From contig CAAGBN010000045.1 of assembly GCA_900768075.1 (NCBI GenBank), positions 1 through 10,794 of the forward strand: a stretch of DNA of 10,794 nucleotides, read 5' to 3'. This DNA is from Clostridia bacterium. Its GTDB lineage: Bacteria; Bacillota; Clostridia; Oscillospirales; Acutalibacteraceae. The notes beneath the pieces are model-generated. The model saw only the letters and a program-made list of their open reading frames with translations. It had not been told where the DNA came from and ran no database searches. Positions 1 through 5,427 of this stretch are shown in pieces. A program made the position numbers and the translations under genes. Positions within the stretch are counted from its first letter, which is position 1; every line of letters starts with the position of its first letter.

Positions 1-2
1 CT

Positions 3-317
3 GTTGAGCTGTCATTTCTACCATCAGAGGAGCAGAATGAGGTTTACGGGTTTTATGAAAACGAAGAGGTTACACCCTCTTACTCACAAACGGTACGAAT
101 GAAAAAGCTTCATACGGAAGGTCAGCTCACATCAGACAGAATAGCTGAGATTATGGCAGAGGCAAAAGCAAATCAGAAAGATTATCTGAAAATACCAACG
201 GAGAACATAAACAAGTATTTCAAGTCGAGATTTACGGAAAAACAAAAGCAGGAATTTGTAATCAAGGCTGTCGAGCATTATCATCGGTATTTGATGCGAC
301 AAAGAGATGCAAGGTGA
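3..317 (+). CDS. ParB-like partition protein, C-terminal fragment (cut by window edge)
   Basis: The frame is open from the left edge to TGA 315-317, giving the last 104 residues of a longer protein. The fragment opens with VELSFLPSEEQ, then SYSQTVRMKKLHTEG, then NQKDYLKIPTENINKYF, and ends in a basic helix. This order (helix after the HTH core, RMKKL segment, NQK...KIP segment, C-terminal helix) matches my memory of ParB/Spo0J-family proteins carried by integrative elements and plasmids of Clostridia. Those proteins bind centromere-like sites and act with a ParA ATPase. The N-terminal CTP-binding and HTH parts lie outside the window. The ATG at 99 has no ribosome binding site and is internal. 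The gene is followed after 15 nt by the excisionase-like gene, so both probably belong to the same mobile element. Family call is fairly sure; the function in this element is inferred. Confidence 0.72.
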   Translation, partial: VELSFLPSEEQNEVYGFYENEEVTPSYSQTVRMKKLHTEGQLTSDRIAEIMAEAKANQKDYLKIPTENINKYFKSRFTEKQKQEFVIKAVEHYHRYLMRQRDAR

Positions 318-332
318 GGAAGGAGGGATGCT

Positions 333-548
333 ATGAAATCACAGGAAGCGTATAAGTTATTATTCAGGGAATATCCCGATGTGGTAAACGCTCATCAGCT
401 TTGTGAAATGCTTGGCGGTATAAACATTAAAACTGCCTATAAGCTCCTTAAAAGCGGTGCAATCAAAAGCTTTATTATCGGCAATAAATATCTCATCCCG
501 AAAATCAATGTTTTTGAATATCTTGAATTAGTGGATAACAAAACATAA
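333..548 (+). CDS. Excisionase-like small helix-turn-helix DNA-binding protein
   Basis: A 71-residue protein starting at ATG 333 behind a strong GGAAGGAGGG site at 318-327. Residues 17-60 form a MerR/HTH_17-type winged helix: NAHQLCEMLGGINIKTAYKLL supplies the HTH and FIIGNKYLIPKINVFEYL the wing and following helix. Proteins of this size and shape next to a tyrosine integrase usually act as excisionase or directionality factor, bending attachment-site DNA during excision. It lies 15 nt after the ParB-like gene and about 90 nt before the integrase, the common xis-int order at one end of integrative elements. An alternative is a transcriptional regulator of the element. The excisionase role is inferred from position and fold; no experiment-level signature is visible. 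Confidence 0.75.
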   Translation: MKSQEAYKLLFREYPDVVNAHQLCEMLGGINIKTAYKLLKSGAIKSFIIGNKYLIPKINVFEYLELVDNKT

Positions 549-571
549 TCTCACACATTTGCAAAATGTCA

Positions 572-607
572 AATCTGCCGCTAACATATAGGTGTCAGCG
601 GCAGATT
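572..607. repeat. Perfect inverted repeat between xis-like gene and integrase
   Basis: AATCTGCCGCT (572-582) is the exact reverse complement of AGCGGCAGATT (597-607). The arms can extend inward by ACA/TGT after an A-C mismatch, leaving a TATAGG loop. No T-run follows on the + strand, so it is not a standard terminator for the upstream gene. It sits in the untranslated gap just before the integrase ribosome binding site and could tune integrase expression or be a protein-binding site. The GTG at 592 lies in the loop side of the hairpin. Confidence 0.7.
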
Positions 608-1845
608 CATACAAAAATCAAGAAAAGGAAGTGATACAAATAGTTACAGGTCATCTCAGAGAACGAGGCGGTATTTACCACATAGTTCTCAATTATACCG
701 ACAGTGACGGCAAAAGAAAAAATCCCTCCAGGTCAACGGGCTTGCCTGTGAAGGGAAACAAAAAAAGAGCTGAAAAAATGCTCCGTGAGGCTTGTGAAGA
801 GCTCGAAGAAAAGCTGAAAAACGGTGAACTGAAAAAAGAAAAGTCTTACTCACCGCCCGAAAAGACAAAAACGCCCTTTAAGGAGTTTTTACAGGATTGG
901 CTTCAGATGTCAAAGGTAAATGTAGAGGTATCAACCTATGGCGGATATTGCCGTGTTATCAACAGAAAGATTATCCCGTACTTTGAAGAGCATTACCCGG
1001 GCATTATGCTCGAGGATGTTACCCCAAAGCAGATTCAGGATTTTTACACCTTTGAAATGACGGTTAACGGAGTTTCGGCAAACACTATTATCCATTACCA
1101 TGCAAACATCAGAAAAGCCTTGCATTATGCCTTTAAAATCGGTCTTATTGATGTCAACCCTGCTGACAGAATTGACAGACCGAAAAAGGAGCGTTTTGTG
1201 GGTGAAGCCTATACGGAAGAAGAAATCCAGGAACTTCTTGAAAAATGCAAAGGTGATGTTCTTGAATTTGCTATTGTAATGGGTGCATTCTACGGACTTC
1301 GCAGAAGTGAGGTCTGCGGACTTAAATGGGATGCAGTCGATTTCAAAAACAAAACCTTTACGGTAAAAAGAATTGTTACCGAGGTTTATGTTGACGGAAA
1401 GATTCAGCTTGTTGAAAAGGAACGCACCAAAACAAAATCATCATTCAGAAGGCTTCCTCTTATAAAGCCTATGGAAGAATATCTTCTCAAGCTGAAAGAG
1501 GAGGAAGAAAAGAACAGGGAGCTTTGCGGAAACTTTTACTGCCAGAAGTATAACGGGTATATTTATGTAAATAAAATCGGTGAACTGGTAAAACCGGGCT
1601 ACATTACAAAATACTTTCCTGAGTTTTTAGAGAAAATCGGAATGAGGCGAATACGCTTTCACGACCTTCGTCACAGTTGTGCAAGTCTGCTTTATGCAAA
1701 CGGCGTTTCACTCAAGGAAATTCAGGAATGGCTCGGTCATAGTGACATTTCTACCACCTCAAATATTTATACCCACCTTGATTTTAATTCAAAAATAAAT
1801 TCGGCAACTGCCATTATGGGTGTTCTGCCGAGTGAAAAAAAGTAA
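592..1845 (+). CDS. int: Tyrosine recombinase / integrase of an integrative element
   Basis: The longest open frame runs from GTG 592 (417 residues) and residue numbers use it, but the real start is probably ATA 640, about 401 residues. Order: N-terminal arm-DNA-binding domain (about 19-60), charged linker, SAM-like core-binding domain (about 95-190), catalytic domain (about 205-400). Catalytic residues are visible: Arg237 in GLRRSEV, a lysine in TKTKSS (280-282), His357 and Arg360 in HDLRH, His383 in LGHSD and nucleophile Tyr393 in IYTHL. All six expected positions are filled, so the enzyme looks functional. It would catalyse integration and excision by strand exchange through a 3'-phosphotyrosine. 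It reads toward the 3' end of tRNA-Leu 188 bp away, the usual layout for a tRNA-targeting integrase, with probable arm sites between them. Length fits the Tn916/Lambda-Int-like family (about 400). Whether the element is an ICE, phage or other cannot be told from this end alone. Confidence 0.93.
   Translation: MSAADSYKNQEKEVIQIVTGHLRERGGIYHIVLNYTDSDGKRKNPSRSTGLPVKGNKKRAEKMLREACEELEEKLKNGELKKEKSYSPPEKTKTPFKEFLQDWLQMSKVNVEVSTYGGYCRVINRKIIPYFEEHYPGIMLEDVTPKQIQDFYTFEMTVNGVSANTIIHYHANIRKALHYAFKIGLIDVNPADRIDRPKKERFVGEAYTEEEIQELLEKCKGDVLEFAIVMGAFYGLRRSEVCGLKWDAVDFKNKTFTVKRIVTEVYVDGKIQLVEKERTKTKSSFRRLPLIKPMEEYLLKLKEEEEKNRELCGNFYCQKYNGYIYVNKIGELVKPGYITKYFPEFLEKIGMRRIRFHDLRHSCASLLYANGVSLKEIQEWLGHSDISTTSNIYTHLDFNSKINSATAIMGVLPSEKK
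626..634 (+). promoter_or_regulatory. Ribosome binding site of the integrase, pointing at an ATA codon
   Basis: AGGAAGTGA here is the only Shine-Dalgarno-like sequence near the integrase start. The codon at normal distance is ATA 640-642, followed by GTT ACA GGT CAT (VTGHL), which resembles the usual MV-x-GHLR start of related integrases. GTG 592 has no such site upstream, and GTG 631 overlaps this one. Confidence 0.55.
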
Positions 1846-1881
1846 TTTTTGTTGGTAATTCTGACGGATTTTCGACAGTAA

Positions 1882-1963
1882 AAAACAGCATATTTTTATG
1901 CCCTCGGAGGGCAAACGGAGGGCAAATGTCGATTTTCTGCCAAAAACGGGCCCAAAACAGCAT
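1882..1963. repeat. Direct repeat AAAACAGCAT x2 flanking the tandem repeat
   Basis: AAAACAGCAT occurs at 1882-1891 and again at 1954-1963, 72 bp apart in the same orientation, on either side of the GAGGGCAAA cluster. It is probably part of the attachment-site architecture (integrase, excisionase or host-factor binding), but this is inference from position. Confidence 0.5.
1897..1926. repeat. Tandem 11-bp repeat with inverted third copy; probable integrase arm-type sites
   Basis: CGGAGGGCAAA is present twice back to back (1905-1915 and 1916-1926). On the opposite strand, 1897-1905 reads GAGGGCATA, an 8/9 match to GAGGGCAAA, producing the inverted repeat GCCCTC-G-GAGGGC at 1900-1912. An 11-bp period puts the copies on the same face of the helix. 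Location between int and the tRNA target is where arm-type sites bound by the integrase N-terminal domain usually lie. Function is inferred. Confidence 0.6.
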
Positions 1964-1990
1964 TCATAAAATCAAGGTTTTCAGACAAAA

Positions 1991-2030
1991 CAAAAACCCG
2001 AAAACCCTTGTAAATACTAAGGTTTTCGGG
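1991..2030 (-). terminator. Rho-independent terminator of tRNA-Leu
   Basis: On the minus strand, 3 nt after the tRNA CCA end, CCCGAAAACC pairs with GGTTTTCGGG (plus-strand arms 1997-2006 and 2021-2030, 10 bp), followed directly by TTTTTGTTTTG. Strong stem plus U-tract supports a terminator for leftward transcription. It has no U-tract for rightward reading, so it does not obviously stop integrase transcripts. It lies on the element side of the tRNA. Confidence 0.85.
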
Positions 2031-2033
2031 TAT

Positions 2034-2120
2034 TGGTGCCGGTGACCGGACTTGAACCGGTACGGTGTTGCCACCGAGGGATTTTAAGTCCCTTGCGTCT
2101 GCCGATTTCGCCACACCGGC
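2034..2120 (-). tRNA. tRNA-Leu(TAA), probable integration site of the element
   Basis: Read leftward, 87 nt with all parts present. Acceptor GCCGGTG pairs with CACCGGC, discriminator A, and encoded CCA (plus-strand TGG 2034-2036). The anticodon stem AGGGA/TCCCT encloses CTTAAAA, giving anticodon TAA (reads UUA). A long variable arm CGGTG-GCAA-CACCG is typical of class II tRNA-Leu, and the T loop is TTCAAGT. A near-consensus promoter lies upstream and a terminator downstream. Its 3' end faces the integrase gene, so the right attachment site probably overlaps the 3' part of this gene, with the tRNA kept intact by the element-borne end. The matching left attachment site would be outside the window. 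Confidence 0.96.
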
Positions 2121-2141
2121 GTGTCTCAATCGACTCTTGAT

Positions 2142-2170
2142 ATTATACAGTTATTAGTCTTGCTTGTCAA
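2142..2170 (-). promoter_or_regulatory. Consensus promoter of tRNA-Leu
   Basis: On the minus strand TTGACA (plus 2165-2170) and TATAAT (plus 2142-2147) are both perfect and separated by exactly 17 nt. Transcription should begin near 2135, about 15 nt before the tRNA 5' end. This is about as strong a housekeeping-sigma promoter as can be read from sequence. Confidence 0.92.
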
Positions 2171-2179
2171 GGATTTTCG

Positions 2180-2202
2180 GGTAAAAAATTCATCTTTTTA
2201 CC
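2180..2202 (-). terminator. Possible weak terminator after the acyltransferase gene
   Basis: GGTAAAAA (2180-2187) pairs with TTTTTACC (2195-2202), an 8-bp mostly A/T stem 7 nt after the stop codon of the leftward acyltransferase gene. No T-run follows beyond the stem, so termination may be weak or dependent on the U-rich arm itself. It sits just upstream of the tRNA-Leu promoter. Confidence 0.4.
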
Positions 2203-2209
2203 TGAAGTG

Positions 2210-3625
2210 TTATAAACTTCTGAGTTCTTCCTCAATATAATCAAAAAGCTTCTCTGATACCTTGCGGTCTTCATCGTTACCGATAAGAGGCTGAGTGAAA
2301 ACCAATTTGTCAGCTACAGTGTAAACACACACCGCAGATGTGGGCTTATACTTTGCAGATGCGGCAAAGTAAGCATCAACTACATCGTGACCGTCAAACT
2401 TAAATTTTTCACCGCCGACAAAACCGATATTTGTCATCTGGAGATTTGCATTGTAATAGCAGGCCTTGACTACCAGCTCAGCCTGAAGATATATCATTGT
2501 GCAATAGCCGATATTAAGCAGAGGCAGACCGTGTAAGCCGTTGAATTCATCAGCCTTGAGAGCCTTTGTGTTGCCTGCAAGCTCTTTTATGGTATCACGT
2601 AAGCTCTCGCCCGACTTGCTGACACTGCAAGGCATAAAGTTAGTGTGATTTGTGTAACCGATTGTATCGATATCCTTAATATATCGTCTCAGGTCCATAG
2701 CGCAGGATACGACCATACTTTCGTTTTTGTCGCAGCCGATAAGTCTGTAGCAGGCTCTGAGATAGGCGCTTGCAAAAACGTCATTGAGAGTACCGCCGTA
2801 TTCTTTACCGACAGCAAATGCTTTTTCAAGAATATCAGCAGGCACTGAACGCTTAACAATATAAACCTTATCGTCCTTTGACTTTTCACTGTAGGGGAGC
2901 TTCTTAGCGTCCTTTGAAAAGCTCTTTTTAAACTTCTTCTTTGCCTGCTTGCCGTTGGGCATATCCTCATAAACACGGCTGTATTTTCTTGTACCCGTTC
3001 TGAAGGTTATCTTATCTTTTTCGCCCTTTCTGAATCGGTTATAGTTTTCGGTGATATCTCTGATAAGCTGTTTGAAAGCACCGCCGTCAAATACCATATG
3101 ATTCCAGCGGAAGAAAAGCACCGATCTGTCACCCTGAACAAAGAGCTTTATCTTAATCTGCACATTTTCTTTTACATTGACACTCACCAAGGATTCCTCA
3201 TAGATAGTCTTTTCAATATCATCGGTTTCAACAACCTGAAAAATATCGTCTATATGATAATCTGACACGAGCCAGCAAGGGACAATATGATTATCCCAGA
3301 AGCGTGAGTGCATAATCGGAGATTTTTCGCAAAGACAGATTATTACCTTCTTAAGAGTTTCTGCATCGAGGATACAGTCATAATAAAGAGATATACGGAC
3401 AGTTCTGTCCATATAGCAGCGGCACATATGATTCATCTTGTCATACATACCTGCACCTAATACTTTCGGTGTTTTATAGCCCGACTTATATTCATCGGCT
3501 ACAAGCTGAGCAATTATCTCCTCATCAGTAAGACCTCTGCTTCTGATTTCCTCAGCTCTTTTAACAAGTCTGTCTATAGTTTTACTGTCTTTGAGATTTA
3601 TTTTATCTGCAATTTTTTCTTTCAT
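2210..3625 (-). CDS. Condensation-domain / WS-DGAT-like acyltransferase
   Basis: 471 residues from ATG 3625. A TTG two codons upstream is too close to the AGGAG site (plus 3633-3637) to be the start, while the ATG sits 7 nt from it. The fold is the CoA-dependent acyltransferase superfamily (chloramphenicol acetyltransferase, NRPS condensation, alcohol acetyltransferase, WS/DGAT). Its HHxxxDG signature appears as WNHMVFDGG, with catalytic His176 and structural Asp180; the first His is replaced by Asn, which occurs in the superfamily. Later motifs are TLNDVFASAYLRA (about 279-291), DLRR (about 311-314) and TNIGFVGG (about 398-405), in the order seen in WS/DGAT and alcohol acetyltransferase-like proteins. 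An extra N-terminal helix of about 50 residues is charged. It follows a fatty acyl-CoA synthetase gene by 66 bp, so it probably transfers an activated acyl group to an alcohol, amine or thiol. The acceptor is unknown. No membrane segments or signal peptide are evident. Confidence 0.82.
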   Translation of the reverse strand: MKEKIADKINLKDSKTIDRLVKRAEEIRSRGLTDEEIIAQLVADEYKSGYKTPKVLGAGMYDKMNHMCRCYMDRTVRISLYYDCILDAETLKKVIICLCEKSPIMHSRFWDNHIVPCWLVSDYHIDDIFQVVETDDIEKTIYEESLVSVNVKENVQIKIKLFVQGDRSVLFFRWNHMVFDGGAFKQLIRDITENYNRFRKGEKDKITFRTGTRKYSRVYEDMPNGKQAKKKFKKSFSKDAKKLPYSEKSKDDKVYIVKRSVPADILEKAFAVGKEYGGTLNDVFASAYLRACYRLIGCDKNESMVVSCAMDLRRYIKDIDTIGYTNHTNFMPCSVSKSGESLRDTIKELAGNTKALKADEFNGLHGLPLLNIGYCTMIYLQAELVVKACYYNANLQMTNIGFVGGEKFKFDGHDVVDAYFAASAKYKPTSAVCVYTVADKLVFTQPLIGNDEDRKVSEKLFDYIEEELRSL

Positions 3626-3656
3626 AAACAATCTCCTGTTTTTTTGATGTGATCTT

Positions 3657-3662
3657 ATTATA
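3657..3662 (-). promoter_or_regulatory. Possible extended -10 promoter for the acyltransferase gene
   Basis: On the minus strand TGCTATAAT fits the extended -10 pattern TGnTATAAT (hexamer at plus 3657-3662), about 32 nt before the acyltransferase start codon. The -35 region is poor (TTTATT at 17 nt). It lies in the 66-bp gap after the acyl-CoA synthetase, with no terminator between the genes. The acyltransferase may therefore have both read-through and its own transcript. Confidence 0.5.
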
Positions 3663-3691
3663 GCACAAACAGAAAATTAAATAAAGTATTT

Positions 3692-5329
3692 TTACCTTTT
3701 TATTTTATGTGTGGAGGTCTTATTAAATTCCTCTTTTCTTATGGTAACCTTTCTTATTCTCTTGTAGGCAGGCAGATTTTTATTTACGCTTCTCACTGCC
3801 TCTTTAACAGCTGAGTGAATTTCATCATCACTTGGATTATCCTTTCTCAGCTTCTTTTTTATATCCTCAATGCTCGGCAGAATTTCAGCCGAGATAATAT
3901 CATCACTCTCACTGTAGACCATACACTCGCCTATTACATTTTCTTTTCCGAGATAAAATTCAAGCTCTTCGGGATAAACATTCTTGCCGTTAGCCGTAAC
4001 TATAACATTCTTACAGCGACCCGTAATGCTGTAATTTCCGTTTTTATCGATACAGCCAAGGTCACCCGTATAAAACCAGCCGTCAATTAAAACCTTGTCC
4101 GTCTGCTCTTTGTTTTTGTAATAGCCCTTCATAACCATAGGGCCTCTGACTGCAATCTCACCTATGCCGTTTTCGTCAGGATTTATAACCTTAGCCTGTG
4201 CACCCTCAAGAGGCTTGCCCACAGAGTCAGCAGTGGGATGCGAGTCGTTGTTGCAGATAATAATCGGTGAGCATTCCGTAAGGCCGTAGCCTATAATAAC
4301 AGGTATGCCGTAGCTTTGAAAATCCTTTGCCGTCTGCTTCTGAAGAGATGCCGCACCACAGATTATCATTCTAAGTCTTCCGCCAAAGAAGCTGTGTATA
4401 TCTGAAAAAATCTTTTTTCTTGACTCAAGAGGAATTACTGTGGAAACCCTTGTTATGAGCCTTGCCGTATTGCCCTTCCCCTCGCTTTCAATTACACTGA
4501 CTATTCTTTTGTGAAGCTTTTCTAAAATCAAGGGCACTGTCACAAAAACCGTAGGTCTGTATTCCTTGAAATTTTCCCTCAGACGTCTGAAGCTCTCGCA
4601 AAAGCTTATGCCTGCCCCACAGCTGATAATCATAAGAAAAGCTATGGCCTCATATGCGTGATGAAGAGGCAAGACCGAAAGTGTCACATCGTTTTCACTG
4701 AGTTTTACACAGCTTCTCACTGCAAGAATATCAGAGGTCAGATTGCCGTGAGAAAGCATAACCCCCTTTGTCATTCCCGTTGTGCCTGAGGTAAACAGCA
4801 GTGTGCAAATCTGCTCGGGATATGTGACAGCCGTAAGATAGTCATTTTTGCCCTGAGATAAAAGCTCTTTCCCCTTTTGCACAAGGTTTTTAAAGGAAAC
4901 AGTATCCTGCAAAGCAATATCAGATTTCATAATAACAGTGAGCTTATCAGTGAGCTCTGTCTGCTTTATAACCTCAAAACCAACCTCATCGGTTATTATT
5001 ATCTGAATTTCTGCAAACTCTATAATATTGCGAAGCTCACCTGCAGGCAGTTGCTTATCAAGAGGCACAACAGTACCGACGCCACCGACAACTGTCATAT
5101 AGCTGACACACCATTCATAGCAGTTACCCATAAAAATTCCGATATTTTTACCTTTTGCATCAAGGCTGTGTAAAAGCGCAGTACCAAGACAGTCGCAGTC
5201 ATTTCTGAAGTCTTCATATGTCACGGTGTATATTGCATTACCCTTGTCCTTGAGATAAAATGCAGTGTTGTTTTTATAGTTTCTTTCGCTGTTTATCAGC
5301 ATTTCCCTAAGCGTAGCAAAGCTTTCCAT
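3692..5329 (-). CDS. AMP-forming long-chain-type acyl-CoA synthetase
   Basis: 545 residues from ATG 5329, preceded by AGGA at 8 nt. An in-frame ATG at 5338 lies directly on that site and is less likely. It is an ANL-superfamily adenylating enzyme. P-loop TSGTTGMTKG (about 180-189), GYGLTECSP (about 347-355), YTGDLG (about 420-425), hinge GRCKN (about 437-441) and the C-terminal catalytic lysine in THKIKR (Lys542) are all visible. The Lys is four residues from the C-terminus, so the C-terminal domain ends unusually tight but complete. HHAYE (about 223-227) and the length favour fatty acyl-CoA synthetases of the FadD/FAA type. The likely reaction is fatty acid + ATP + CoA to acyl-CoA + AMP + PPi, in the cytoplasm. 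No carrier protein domain is fused. It heads a two-gene unit with the acyltransferase, suggesting supply of the acyl donor. The substrate chain length cannot be read from sequence. Confidence 0.9.
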   Translation of the reverse strand: MESFATLREMLINSERNYKNNTAFYLKDKGNAIYTVTYEDFRNDCDCLGTALLHSLDAKGKNIGIFMGNCYEWCVSYMTVVGGVGTVVPLDKQLPAGELRNIIEFAEIQIIITDEVGFEVIKQTELTDKLTVIMKSDIALQDTVSFKNLVQKGKELLSQGKNDYLTAVTYPEQICTLLFTSGTTGMTKGVMLSHGNLTSDILAVRSCVKLSENDVTLSVLPLHHAYEAIAFLMIISCGAGISFCESFRRLRENFKEYRPTVFVTVPLILEKLHKRIVSVIESEGKGNTARLITRVSTVIPLESRKKIFSDIHSFFGGRLRMIICGAASLQKQTAKDFQSYGIPVIIGYGLTECSPIIICNNDSHPTADSVGKPLEGAQAKVINPDENGIGEIAVRGPMVMKGYYKNKEQTDKVLIDGWFYTGDLGCIDKNGNYSITGRCKNVIVTANGKNVYPEELEFYLGKENVIGECMVYSESDDIISAEILPSIEDIKKKLRKDNPSDDEIHSAVKEAVRSVNKNLPAYKRIRKVTIRKEEFNKTSTHKIKR

Positions 5330-5387
5330 AACTCTCATCCTTTTTAGTTTATACTGTTATATCTTTTGCTTTAAATACAACAATATA

Positions 5388-5422
5388 CAAAAAACGGATA
5401 CTGCACAACATACAGTATCCGT
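5388..5422 (-). terminator. Rho-independent terminator after the LCP gene
   Basis: ACGGATACTG (5394-5403) pairs perfectly with CAGTATCCGT (5413-5422) across a 9-nt loop. On the minus strand the stem is followed by TTTTTT, just after the LCP stop codon (5428-5430). This separates the LCP transcript from the downstream acyl-CoA synthetase unit, whose promoter must lie in the about 50 nt between. A TATAAC and a TATAAA on the minus strand there are candidate -10 boxes without a good -35. Confidence 0.9.
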
Positions 5423-5427
5423 AATTT

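Noticed and set aside
99..317. Start of a separate 72-residue protein at ATG 99
   Set aside because: No ribosome site, and the frame is open and homologous-looking back to the left edge, so this is the interior of the ParB-like gene.
1896..2129. 77-codon leftward open frame starting MRHAGVAKSADARDLKSLGG
   Set aside because: It is a translation through tRNA-Leu; this peptide is a well-known false gene call over tRNA-Leu and has no ribosome binding site.
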